Source: Alphaproteobacteria bacterium (GTDB lineage: Bacteria > Pseudomonadota > Alphaproteobacteria > RF32 > CAG-239). From it: 64,000 nucleotides of DNA. Shown here piece after piece: positions 44,737 through 51,466 of this stretch. Position 1 is the first letter of the stretch. The number at the start of each line of letters is the position of its first letter. Position numbers and translations under genes: made by a program. The DNA is taken from assembly GCA_017445475.1 (NCBI GenBank), contig JAFSUB010000024.1, forward strand, positions 1 through 64,000, written 5' to 3'. The notes under the pieces are model-generated. The model had not been told where the DNA came from, made no database searches, and saw only the letters and a program-made list of their open reading frames with translations.

Positions 44737-45088
44737 CGTTGAACTCCACAAATGCAGATTTAATGTTTAAGGTGTTGTCAACTTCGCTCTTGTCTTTCCA
44801 ACCGAAGTTTTTAAGTGCGAAAATGTCGCCGCCGTTGCCGCGCTTAACAAGTCTTTTCTCATAAGCGTGCTGAACTCGAAGCTTTGCTTTTTTAATCGTG
44901 TCAGAATAGGCATCTTTTTCTTCATAGTCGCAAAGTGTTTCGCGTGTTGTGTCCAAAGCAAGTGCCAACCCTGTAATTGTAATCGGCTCGCTTTCTTCGT
45001 CGCAGCTGTAAAAATAATCATCAATCTTTTTTTGAAGTTCTTCAACCGTTTTAAACTTTAACGGCTTACAAAATTTATTATTACTCAT
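44684..45088 (-). CDS. Terminase small subunit
   Basis: The protein has 134 residues. The helix-turn-helix part (ITGLALALDTTRETLCDYEEKDAYSDTIKKAKLRVQHAYEKRL, residues about 38-82) is typical of DNA-recognising small terminase subunits, followed by ALKNFGWKDKSEVD. The start overlaps the preceding stop codon in TGATG. It binds the pac or cos site and starts packaging with the large subunit. Confidence 0.85.
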   Translation of the reverse strand: MSNNKFCKPLKFKTVEELQKKIDDYFYSCDEESEPITITGLALALDTTRETLCDYEEKDAYSDTIKKAKLRVQHAYEKRLVKRGNGGDIFALKNFGWKDKSEVDNTLNIKSAFVEFNDGTSEGYDTDKVQTSAN

Positions 45089-45288
45089 CACATACTTTCC
45101 TTTCGGTGAAGATGTTGTTTCTTAAAAATCTTTTTCCAACGTTCTGCTGGTATATCCGAGAAACCGATGCTCTTTCTGTCGGATGTCGTCAGGTCTTTTT
45201 GTTCAAATCCCTCATCAATAGGCTCGTAATCATCCGGCACAATCTTGAACGTTGTCTTATTTCCATGTTTTATCTCAATCGTTTTCAT
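45088..45288 (-). CDS. Hypothetical phage protein
   Basis: This 66-residue, charged protein overlaps the GT29-like gene by 14 bases and the small terminase gene by 1 base. No family recognised. Confidence 0.55.
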   Translation of the reverse strand: MKTIEIKHGNKTTFKIVPDDYEPIDEGFEQKDLTTSDRKSIGFSDIPAERWKKIFKKQHLHRKESM

Positions 45289-45877
45289 GGATTGTTAAAA
45301 CCCCTCTTTTTTGCAAATCGAGCATAATCTCTTTTTCTTTGGCGTAGTCGTGCTTTGTTTGATAACCGGCCGGATTGTAAAATGTCGGTGTCTTTTCAAA
45401 ATCAAATCCGTAAAGGTCAATTTTTGAAGCACCGGCAGTCATACACAAATCAACAGCTAAAAATCCGCTCGAAGGCTGCGATTCTAAAACAACCCTAAAA
45501 ACCCTGCGCCTGCCGTCACAAATCGTCAGTTCGCCCGTCTTTGTCTTTTTAGAGCGGTTAACATAAAACTTTGCCTTATAACTTGCTTTTTCATCTAAAC
45601 TTAATTCGCAAGCAAGAAGCACAATATCTGTTTTTGAGCCTTGTCTTTCGGTTTGAGTGATAAAGCCTCTGTTAAACCGTATCACAACATCGTGTCCGTC
45701 AATCTCGGCTCCAAATTTGTGGTCGAACAAGCTCTTGGCGTTTCCGACAATAGCAACAGACTTTCCTTTGATGAATTCTTTGACAGGCTTTATTTCATCG
45801 TATAGCATATTCATTTCATCTTTCAGGTGGCGGGGTTTTGCCTTTAACTTCAAGAAAGGAGACTCGAAATATTTCAT
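45275..45877 (-). CDS. GT29 (sialyltransferase)-like protein
   Basis: The 200-residue protein shows, in the right order, counterparts of three sialylmotifs. Motif L is at residues 40-73 (SVAIVGNAKSLFDHKFGAEI, then DGHDVVIRFNRGF). Motif S is at about 136-160 (SSGFLAVDLCMTAGASKIDL, then YGFDF). Motif VS, H-x4-E, is at His176 and Glu181. GT29 enzymes transfer sialic acid from CMP-sialate to glycans. It lacks a membrane anchor. It is the first late gene, just after the late promoter and terminator, so it may be made early and at high level. The true donor in a bacterium is uncertain. Confidence 0.72.
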   Translation of the reverse strand: MKYFESPFLKLKAKPRHLKDEMNMLYDEIKPVKEFIKGKSVAIVGNAKSLFDHKFGAEIDGHDVVIRFNRGFITQTERQGSKTDIVLLACELSLDEKASYKAKFYVNRSKKTKTGELTICDGRRRVFRVVLESQPSSGFLAVDLCMTAGASKIDLYGFDFEKTPTFYNPAGYQTKHDYAKEKEIMLDLQKRGVLTIHEND

Positions 45878-45901
45878 GAAAAAACTTTTTTACCCCGCCA
45901 T

Positions 45902-45928
45902 AAAAAAAAGCCTCCGGAGTAGGAGGCT
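45902..45928 (-). terminator. Strong terminator between late promoter and late genes
   Basis: AGCCTCC and GGAGGCT (45909-45915 with 45922-45928) pair around a 6-base loop and are followed on the minus strand by eight U residues. It lies 25 bases before the first late gene and after the late promoter, so late transcription needs read-through here. Confidence 0.85.
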
Positions 45929-45983
45929 AACGCTATGAAAGGCAAAACACTTTTTTCAAAGTGAAATTATCCATTCTGACGAA

Positions 45984-46013
45984 ATCGTAACACAGTTTTG
46001 CAAAACTTGTCAA
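45984..46013 (-). promoter_or_regulatory. Late promoter with palindromic spacer
   Basis: On the minus strand, TTGACA (46013-46008), an 18-base spacer and TACGAT (45989-45984) form a promoter for the late operon. The spacer contains a perfect 14-bp palindrome, AGTTTTGCAAAACT (45994-46007), a likely regulator site. The 5' untranslated part runs into the terminator at 45902-45928. Confidence 0.65.
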
Positions 46014-46042
46014 GAAAAAAATTTCAATATATTGTATTTTTT

Positions 46043-46540
46043 TTATTTATTCTCGCAACATATTGATTTTAGCCATTTTTCAAAGTCATTTTTTGCTTTT
46101 TCGCTAATCATTGAAACAATTTTGTGCGGATCTTGTGTTTTAGGTTCCCCCCAATAGTGGTAAAACAAAACATCTAAACTTTTGCAAATTTCCTCTTTCA
46201 AAACCTCAATACTGTGCCGATAATTTTTGTTTTTAGCAAGATAAACCGGCTTGTCTAAACAGACGATTTGCCACAAAACAAAGCTTTGCTCTGGATTCAA
46301 GCTTAAAACCGCTTTATTGAACCTTTCCCTTGCATCCAAAACAAAATCCGGTGTGTCTTTGTTGTTTCCCCCATCAACTCTCGGTTTTTCAAGGTTTGGT
46401 ATTCTCAAATCAACAATTCCGGCCTTGTAGAAGTCGGCATAAAAACGGTTTCCTGCGTTTAATCGGTCTTGAGCAGAAATCTGACGATTGCCAAACTTTA
46501 ACCAACCTTTTTGAAAGTATTTTTGCAAAAGTGTTGCCAT
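46043..46540 (-). CDS. DUF6456-like protein, candidate late regulator
   Basis: This 165-residue protein resembles the alphaproteobacterial DUF6456 region: QDRLNAGNRFYADFYKAGI, then ARERFNKAVLSLNPEQSFVLWQIVCLDKPV, and SIEVLKEEICKSLDVLFYHYWG, a helix-turn-helix-like end. It is the last gene of the early left operon and lies directly upstream of the late promoter and terminator, where lambdoid phages carry Q. A role as an activator or antiterminator of late transcription is inference from position. Confidence 0.5.
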   Translation of the reverse strand: MATLLQKYFQKGWLKFGNRQISAQDRLNAGNRFYADFYKAGIVDLRIPNLEKPRVDGGNNKDTPDFVLDARERFNKAVLSLNPEQSFVLWQIVCLDKPVYLAKNKNYRHSIEVLKEEICKSLDVLFYHYWGEPKTQDPHKIVSMISEKAKNDFEKWLKSICCENK

Positions 46541-46542
46541 AT

Positions 46543-46914
46543 TTACACCCCGAACCTTGCTTTAACCCGCTCTTCGTTTTGCCTTATTGTCGCCTCCATG
46601 ATGGCTTGTATTCGTCTTGATTCTTCTTCCTGCTCTGGTGTCCTTACGATGATGTCATCTGCAATCTTTGTTGTTACAACCTGACGGCTATCATCCATTC
46701 TTTCCCAGTTCCGCACTGCTGCCCTCCAATCTTTCATCGGGTTTTTCCCAACTTTCCAACCCTTACACTCGTAAAAATCAAAAAACTTTTCGGCATCAAC
46801 GCCATTGTTTCTTTCCAAGCAATAGGATTTGACTTCATCAACAGATGGCTTCTTAAAATTTTCAACCCCCTTATTTTTTTCTTTTTTATATATTTTTTTC
46901 TTTTTTATTATCAT
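46543..46914 (-). CDS. Replication-type C-terminal domain protein (second half of a split DUF6291 protein)
   Basis: This 123-residue protein has a Lys-rich start (IIKKKKIYKKEKNKG) and the domain FKKPSVDEVKSYCLERNNGVDAEKFFDFYECKGWKVGKNPMKDWRAAVRNWER, usually found at the C-terminal end of phage replisome-organiser-like proteins of the DUF6291 type. It overlaps the DUF6291 frame by 29 bases in an A-rich tract, in the +1 frame. It is either a separate gene or the second half of one protein joined by slippage. Confidence 0.6.
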   Translation of the reverse strand: MIIKKKKIYKKEKNKGVENFKKPSVDEVKSYCLERNNGVDAEKFFDFYECKGWKVGKNPMKDWRAAVRNWERMDDSRQVVTTKIADDIIVRTPEQEEESRRIQAIMEATIRQNEERVKARFGV

Positions 46915-47263
46915 TTACATTTACATTTTCATTAGGGGTTGTTTTGGGGTTGTTTTTAACAGCGTTTTTATTTCCTATCGGCGCACCGCCAAAAGCCCCA
47001 TATTTAGCGCCTTTCGAGCCGTTTATATATCTCGTAAAATTGGCAATAATTTGTGGTTTTATGAGCAAAAATTGCGCAAAAGCGTTCCGATTTTGAACCA
47101 AACTTGTTTCAATTTCGGAACAAACTTGTTCCAATTCCGTCACGTTTTCGGCACAACATAAACCCAACTTTACAACCGCATCATAAAGTTTTAATCGTGC
47201 CTTATCACCAAGCATAGATGCCGCCTGTGCAAAGCTTGAATAAAAAACAAAACTCTCTCTCAT
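46886..47263 (-). CDS. DUF6291-type phage replication protein, N-terminal half
   Basis: This 125-residue protein opens with RESFVFYSSFAQAASMLGDKARLKLYDAVVKLG, the start of DUF6291 proteins, then LIKPQIIANFTRYINGSKGAKYGAFGG, and a low-complexity Asn/Val linker. Normally the linker leads directly into the domain coded at 46543-46914. Here it ends at a stop codon in an A-rich tract. Members are thought to act in phage replication, but the activity is not known to me. Confidence 0.65.
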   Translation of the reverse strand: MRESFVFYSSFAQAASMLGDKARLKLYDAVVKLGLCCAENVTELEQVCSEIETSLVQNRNAFAQFLLIKPQIIANFTRYINGSKGAKYGAFGGAPIGNKNAVKNNPKTTPNENVNVNDNKKEKNI

Positions 47264-47349
47264 TTTCTAAACCTCCGCATAATTCGCCAAAACATAAAGT
47301 CGTCATACTTTCGGCAAATCCAAAGCCAAAGCTTATAAACCGTTCTCAT
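47260..47349 (-). CDS. Possible tiny basic peptide
   Basis: This 29-codon frame starts with ATG after GGAGG and ends overlapping the DUF6291 start (ATGA). It would give a basic, aromatic-rich peptide. It overlaps the preceding gene by 17 bases. Coding status is uncertain. Confidence 0.35.
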   Translation of the reverse strand: MRTVYKLWLWICRKYDDFMFWRIMRRFRK

Positions 47350-47521
47350 TGCGTAATGCCTCCGTTGTGAATCGTCTTAATTCCTTTGTGGCATTCATCC
47401 TCTCTTTTAAGTCGCCAAATGCCGCCTTTTTCAAAAGCTCGTATTCCCTTGCGTAAATCGTAACCGTCTTTAATTGCCTAACCCTTCTGATTAAGCCTTT
47501 AATCCGTTTTAACATTGTCAT
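47333..47521 (-). CDS. Hypothetical basic phage protein
   Basis: This 62-residue protein (MTMLKRIKGLIRRVRQLKTV and a helical C-terminus) starts after GGAGG at 47521. The longer reading frame to 47620 lies inside the VRR-NUC gene and has no ribosome site. No family recognised. Confidence 0.5.
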   Translation of the reverse strand: MTMLKRIKGLIRRVRQLKTVTIYAREYELLKKAAFGDLKERMNATKELRRFTTEALRNENGL

Positions 47522-47885
47522 TTTTAGCCTCCATAGCGTTATTGTTAAAATCAACAAAGCAATCTTCCAAGCTTCGCCATACTTTGTATTCAAAACCGTG
47601 CTTTTCGCACCAGTTCTCAAAATACTTCTGCTCTTTTGATTGCACCCCTTTTTTGCCTGCCTTCATCTCAACAAGAATCGTTCTTCCTTCAGGCGTTAAA
47701 ACAATCATGTCCGGTTGGCCTTTTGTATATCCCATCTGTTTGTGAGCATTAACAAACGCAAACCGGCTTGGATGATTGATCGGCAGATATACAAGACCTG
47801 CCATCACATCAGCATCAACAACCTGACAACCTCTCATTCTCAAGTATCTGCAAACATGCGCCTGTATCGTATGCTCTTGTTTCAT
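47499..47885 (-). CDS. VRR-NUC domain nuclease
   Basis: This 128-residue protein matches the stand-alone VRR-NUC family: EHTIQAHVCRYLRMRGC at the N-terminus, GQPDMIVLTPEGRTILVEMKAGKKG (the PD-(D/E)xK active site with GxPD and ExK), then LSKEQKYF-like SKEQKYFENW. Such phage nucleases are thought to resolve branched DNA during replication or packaging. Confidence 0.85.
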   Translation of the reverse strand: MKQEHTIQAHVCRYLRMRGCQVVDADVMAGLVYLPINHPSRFAFVNAHKQMGYTKGQPDMIVLTPEGRTILVEMKAGKKGVQSKEQKYFENWCEKHGFEYKVWRSLEDCFVDFNNNAMEAKNDNVKTD

Positions 47886-48235
47886 GCCACACCCCTTTGC
47901 AAAATCTTTTCAAGCCTTAAAAAAAAGCTTTCTTTATCGTCTGTTGTGAAATTTTCGCAAGTGTTTAGGTTGTGGATATTAAACATTTTCTCAATACCTT
48001 TTGTTTGGTTTAAGATGTTGATTTTAATACCCTTAAAAACGTAGTCGTCTTGGCTTGATGGATATGCTGAAACCATATTCATTAAACCAGAACGAATAAT
48101 CCTCGCTTTATATGCTTTTGAAGAAAGCATCGTTTGGCATTTTTTACAAACAAACTGCAAACCGTCTTTAGCTGACCTGTTTTTCCAAAACTCCGTTTCC
48201 GGAAATTCCTTCTTGCAGCACGAGCACCGTTTCAT
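47882..48235 (-). CDS. Zinc-ribbon protein of the phage endonuclease VII/HNH type
   Basis: The protein has 117 residues. An N-terminal double CxxC (CSCCKKEFPETEFWKNRSAKDGLQFVCKKC) gives a zinc ribbon widely found at the start of phage HNH or endonuclease VII-like proteins. The catalytic region is not seen, so it may be DNA-binding only. It starts in an ATGA overlap with the methyltransferase gene. Confidence 0.6.
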   Translation of the reverse strand: MKRCSCCKKEFPETEFWKNRSAKDGLQFVCKKCQTMLSSKAYKARIIRSGLMNMVSAYPSSQDDYVFKGIKINILNQTKGIEKMFNIHNLNTCENFTTDDKESFFLRLEKILQRGVA

Positions 48236-48786
48236 GATTTATACTCCGACCAAATGATTTTTGTTTCTTTCTTATTTTCTGTTTTGTCCCAAACAAACCA
48301 AGCAAACTCCATTACGGGATTTCCTGTGCCGACAAAATCAACTTTGTTCGGGATAACAACAATAAATCTCGGTGGGTATTTTTTATAAAGCTCAACGCGT
48401 TTTTTACCAGTCAGATAACGAATAGGCAATAAAAGAGCCAACTTCCTATCTGCTAACCTTAAACCCTGTTCAATAAACTCATAAGCCAAATTAAAAGGGG
48501 GATTTGTTACAATATTCGGCATCTTTGTATTTTCAAGCAAAAAATCAACGCCGGATGTTCCGTCATTATAACACCTGTCAACAAGGTCTGTTGAAACAAC
48601 ATGATGCCCGTATTGTTTAATAACTTCCGACATCCTACCGTCACCGCAAGCGCATTCCCAAATCGTTCCGGCAAAACATACTCTATCCATTAAAGCACGC
48701 GTGATATATTCAGGTGTCGGGTAAAAGTCATCCTTTTGCCTCATGCCTTCAACTTCACGGCCGACAAGTTTTTGTTGTTCGCTCAT
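48232..48786 (-). CDS. Phage DNA methyltransferase (N6-adenine/N4-cytosine type)
   Basis: The 184-residue protein has a SAM-binding motif (WECACGDGRMSEVI) and the catalytic motif IVTNPPFNLAYEF with NPPF, which fits the amino-methyltransferases (Dam/N4C type). Its N-terminus (DDFYPTPEYITRALM) is typical of phage versions. The ATG at 48786 follows GAGGAG; a longer frame to 48834 lies in the upstream gene. It may protect phage DNA from host restriction. Confidence 0.8.
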   Translation of the reverse strand: MSEQQKLVGREVEGMRQKDDFYPTPEYITRALMDRVCFAGTIWECACGDGRMSEVIKQYGHHVVSTDLVDRCYNDGTSGVDFLLENTKMPNIVTNPPFNLAYEFIEQGLRLADRKLALLLPIRYLTGKKRVELYKKYPPRFIVVIPNKVDFVGTGNPVMEFAWFVWDKTENKKETKIIWSEYKS

Positions 48787-48787
48787 C

Positions 48788-48955
48788 TTATTTGCTCCTC
48801 TCAAACGCGCTCCATTTCTTGCCGTGCAAGTCATAAAACACGCTTTTTTTATCCGTGCGCTTCAATACAAGATATTCGTTTGTATCATACGCAAAAAAAC
48901 ATCTGTTTGTTTTTCGCATATACCATGAAATAAGTTTGTTAATGAACTCTGTCAT
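48788..48955 (-). CDS. Small hypothetical early protein
   Basis: A 55-codon frame starts with ATG after GGGAGT and ends at TAA (48788-48790), 2 bases before the methyltransferase start. Its basic product includes WYMRKTNRCFFAYDTNEYL. It is below the usual length cut-off but has a good ribosome site and fits the operon spacing. Confidence 0.6.
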   Translation of the reverse strand: MTEFINKLISWYMRKTNRCFFAYDTNEYLVLKRTDKKSVFYDLHGKKWSAFERSK

Positions 48956-48992
48956 AGCTTTACTCCCTTGAAAAATATGTTGATAAAAAAGG

Positions 48993-49065
48993 TGCCGAAG
49001 TCCGCCCCGTGTTTTTTTGTATGAAAGGACGTGACATTAACTGGGTGCTGGGACAAACTTCGGCA
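48993..49065 (-). terminator. Long-loop inverted repeat after cro, terminator-like
   Basis: On the minus strand, TGCCGAAGT and ACTTCGGCA (9 bp) enclose 55 nt and are followed by CCTTTTTT. It lies just after the Cro-like gene stop and before the rest of the early left operon. It may be an N-dependent early terminator or a small RNA. Confidence 0.5.
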
Positions 49066-49072
49066 TAAATCA

Positions 49073-49267
49073 TCATTCCGCCCTTTCATAAAAATCGTTC
49101 GCCGTAACCTCGCCACCGCTCCAGTCATAAATCTTTTGCATACGGTCAGGGCGAGGAATAACCAATCCGGCGCAATAACGCCGCAAATCTTCATAGTTAA
49201 AACCAAGCTCTTTTGAAGCTTGAATAAGTGTTTTCTCTTGTTTTTCTATAAATTTCGTAAGTTGCAT
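49073..49267 (-). CDS. Cro-like HTH repressor
   Basis: This 64-residue protein is almost entirely a helix-turn-helix: LTKFIEKQEKTLIQASKELGFNYEDLRRYCAGLVIPRPDRMQKI. I start at the ATG at 49267, after GGAGG; a longer frame to 49318 covers the promoter. It is divergent from the CI-type gene in the standard lambdoid layout and is probably the lytic-side repressor. Confidence 0.75.
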   Translation of the reverse strand: MQLTKFIEKQEKTLIQASKELGFNYEDLRRYCAGLVIPRPDRMQKIYDWSGGEVTANDFYERAE

Positions 49268-49286
49268 TTTTGCCTCCACATTTTGG

Positions 49287-49315
49287 ATGTTACACATATT
49301 ATGAGTAAAAGTCAA
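49287..49315 (-). promoter_or_regulatory. Early left promoter (cro) with operator
   Basis: On the minus strand, TTGACT (49315-49310), a 17-base spacer and TAACAT (49292-49287) form the promoter of cro and the early left operon. The spacer holds TTTTACTCATAA (49310-49299), which is repeated exactly at 51725-51736. ACACATATTTTATGTT (49315-49330) overlaps the -35 edge and resembles the CI operator candidates. Confidence 0.65.
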
Positions 49316-49329
49316 CACATATTTTATGT

Positions 49330-49358
49330 TTTACAAACAACATTTTTTGTGTTATAAT
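49330..49358 (+). promoter_or_regulatory. CI-gene promoter with operator
   Basis: TTTACA (49330-49335), a 17-base spacer and TATAAT (49353-49358) precede the repressor gene by 25 bases. The operator-like AACATTTTTTGTGTT (49339-49353) overlaps the -10 element, so the repressor probably controls its own synthesis. Confidence 0.7.
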
Positions 49359-49382
49359 TCGCAAATTAAAAGAGGCTGTGAA

Positions 49383-50009
49383 ATGAATTTGATTAAACAA
49401 AAAAGGGAAGAAAAAAAACTTTCTCAAAGTGAGCTTGGCAGATTGCTTGGATTATCTCAACAACACGTTCAGCGTTTTGAGAATGGTTACCCTGTTCCGA
49501 TAAAACACGCTCCAAAACTTGCCGAAATACTCGATATTGACATCAAAGAGCTTTTACCTAATGCGTTAAAGGATTATGCGCCGACAGAAAAAGAAGTTGT
49601 TAAAATAGACATTTTAAATGTGAGAGCTTGTTGTGGCAATGGTTTTGAAAACATAACCGAAAACGTCATCGGTCAGCACATGATGACATTGCCGGCACTT
49701 CGCGAATTAACAACCTCATTGCCGGAAAATATCAAAATCATCAAAGCCATCGGCGAATCGATGATCCCAACCATATACCCCAATGATGTTGTTTGGATAG
49801 ATATTTCGGTTAAAACACCAACGTCAGACGGTTTATATGTTCTTTGTGTCGGCACAGATTTAATGATCAAGCGTATTCAGATAAATCCGTTTGACAGTTC
49901 TGCCACGGTCAAATCAGATAACCCGCAATATACGCCGTTTACAAGGCCACACTTTCAAGATGTCAACGTCATCGGCCGCGTAATATACCACATGAAAAGG
50001 ATGAGCTGA
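49383..50009 (+). CDS. CI/LexA-type phage repressor (S24 self-cleaving)
   Basis: The protein has 208 residues. The N-terminal HTH (LSQSELGRLLGLSQQHVQRFENGYP, about residues 13-37) is followed by a linker with the likely cleavage site Cys84-Gly85 in RACCGNG. The S24 peptidase domain has Ser126 in GESMIPT and Lys163 in LMIKR. By family knowledge RecA-stimulated self-cleavage induces the prophage. The ATG at 49383 follows AGAGG; an upstream frame to 49326 has no ribosome site. It is the maintenance repressor of the prophage. Confidence 0.9.
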   Translation: MNLIKQKREEKKLSQSELGRLLGLSQQHVQRFENGYPVPIKHAPKLAEILDIDIKELLPNALKDYAPTEKEVVKIDILNVRACCGNGFENITENVIGQHMMTLPALRELTTSLPENIKIIKAIGESMIPTIYPNDVVWIDISVKTPTSDGLYVLCVGTDLMIKRIQINPFDSSATVKSDNPQYTPFTRPHFQDVNVIGRVIYHMKRMS

Positions 50010-50010
50010 T

Positions 50011-50415
50011 ATGAAAAAACTTATATTTGTTTTTTGCTTTTTGTTTTCATTTAACACAATGGCAACTGAAATATATAATTGTGAAACTTTATCGGGATAT
50101 TCGACGCCATTAAAGAAAAACGAAAAGGAAATAACAAAAACAGAAACAGTATCAGATTTTAAAATTGTTGTTGACGGTAAAAATTCATATATTTTAACTT
50201 CGGACAATCAAAAAACACATTTGTTGTTATTTAATGAAACCGACGAAAAGGCAGAACTTCTTGAAATAGGAGTGGTTGCGTCTTCAATTTATTCAATAGA
50301 TAAAAAAACAAAGAAAATATTACAGGCAAAAAACGGAATTATACCTGAAGATTTTTCAGAACTTTTAGATATTGAAATTCCTTATCAAATTATAATGAGT
50401 GGGGTTTGCAAATGA
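50011..50415 (+). CDS. Exported hypothetical protein (lysogenic cargo)
   Basis: This 134-residue protein has a Sec signal peptide (MKKLIFVFCFLFSFNTMATE; cleavage likely after MAT). The mature part is beta-rich with two Cys (YNCETLSGYS and MSGVCK) that could form a disulphide. It starts 1 base after the repressor stop, so it is co-expressed in the lysogen. Family unknown. Confidence 0.7.
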   Translation: MKKLIFVFCFLFSFNTMATEIYNCETLSGYSTPLKKNEKEITKTETVSDFKIVVDGKNSYILTSDNQKTHLLLFNETDEKAELLEIGVVASSIYSIDKKTKKILQAKNGIIPEDFSELLDIEIPYQIIMSGVCK

Positions 50416-50648
50416 AAAAACTTTTAATAATTTTAGCGGTCTTAATTTTAGCGCTTCCGGCATCTGCGCGCTATCAAAAAGGATATTATAAACCAAGTTC
50501 AGGAAAATATGTCGCCGGACACTTCAAAACAACACCGGATAGCTATAGGTTTAACAACTATTCAACAAAAGGAAACATCAATCCATATACCGGTTCAAAA
50601 GGTTATCAATCACCATACAAAACCTATACGCCAAAATCTTATAAGTAG
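50412..50648 (+). CDS. Small exported Tyr/Gly-rich protein (lysogenic cargo)
   Basis: This 78-residue protein has a signal peptide (KKLLIILAVLILALPASA) and a mature part YQKGYYKPSSGKYVAGHFKT, with NYSTKGNINPYTGSKGY further on. The same pattern (GYY...SGxYV...H...NNYS...GNxNPYTG) occurs in small secreted proteins of many proteobacteria. The ATG at 50412 overlaps the preceding stop codon (ATGA). Confidence 0.7.
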   Translation: MKKLLIILAVLILALPASARYQKGYYKPSSGKYVAGHFKTTPDSYRFNNYSTKGNINPYTGSKGYQSPYKTYTPKSYK

Positions 50649-50657
50649 GAAAAGATA

Positions 50658-51464
50658 ATGAAAAACGATAATAATTATTCTTTTGTCGCTTATATAGATG
50701 AATCCGGTTGCGATGGTTTTGATAAAAAACACAATGGTAGCCATACATCAAAATGGTTCGTTTTGTCAGCACTTGTTGTTAGAAAGTCATTAGATGTTGA
50801 GCTTCCACGTCGTCGTGATAAAATTTTACAATCTATATCTCAGCAACGTAAAATTATCCATATGCGCAAAATAAATAATCATGAACATAAATTATATATT
50901 GCTAAAGAAACATCAAACATACCGGCAAGATATATAAATATTTTATCAAATAAATATTCTGTTCTTAATTCTGAAAGAAAAGATTTGTTTGATAAAAAAA
51001 ATACATATTACAATTACATGGCAAGATATTTGATTGAACGCATTTCTTGGTGTTGCAATTATCTACGCCCAAAAGTTCCTGAAGGAAATGGAAAAGTAAA
51101 AATATTCTTTTCAATGCGTGGTGGAATGTCCTATACTGACTTTCAGACCTATTTGAAAAAACTAAAAGATGAAAATAAAGATTCTCGAATAAATTGGAAT
51201 GTTATTGATATAGACTTAATTGAGGCGCAGCCTCATTCAAAACGTGCAGGCTTACAACTTGTTGATGTTATAGCTTATTCATTTTTTAAAGCAGTAGAAC
51301 AAAACGAATTAAATATGGTTGATACAAGTTATGCTCAAAAACTCACAAAACCGCTTTTTAAGCATAAAGGTAAGATTGTTGGCTATGGATTAAAATTTGT
51401 TCCGAAACTTGAAAACTTACCCGAAGAAGAGAAGCCAAAAGAACTTTTAGATATTTTAAACTAA
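50658..51464 (+). CDS. DUF3800 protein
   Basis: The 268-residue protein shows the DUF3800 features: AYIDESGCDGF at the N-terminus (residues 11-21), WFVLSALVV, and a C-terminal helix QLVDVIAYSFFKAVE. The conserved acids (Asp14 and Glu15; Asp in QLVDVIAY) suggest an RNase H-like metal-binding fold. DUF3800 proteins are common near defence genes and in prophages, but no activity is established. It is in the repressor operon, so it is probably expressed in the lysogen and may affect superinfection. Confidence 0.8.
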   Translation: MKNDNNYSFVAYIDESGCDGFDKKHNGSHTSKWFVLSALVVRKSLDVELPRRRDKILQSISQQRKIIHMRKINNHEHKLYIAKETSNIPARYINILSNKYSVLNSERKDLFDKKNTYYNYMARYLIERISWCCNYLRPKVPEGNGKVKIFFSMRGGMSYTDFQTYLKKLKDENKDSRINWNVIDIDLIEAQPHSKRAGLQLVDVIAYSFFKAVEQNELNMVDTSYAQKLTKPLFKHKGKIVGYGLKFVPKLENLPEEEKPKELLDILN

Positions 51465-51466
51465 TA

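Noticed and set aside
45275-45877. Reading the GT29-like protein as a DUF115/6-hydroxymethylpterin-type enzyme
   Set aside because: The order of L, S and VS-like motifs fits GT29 better, though only a structure-based search can settle it.
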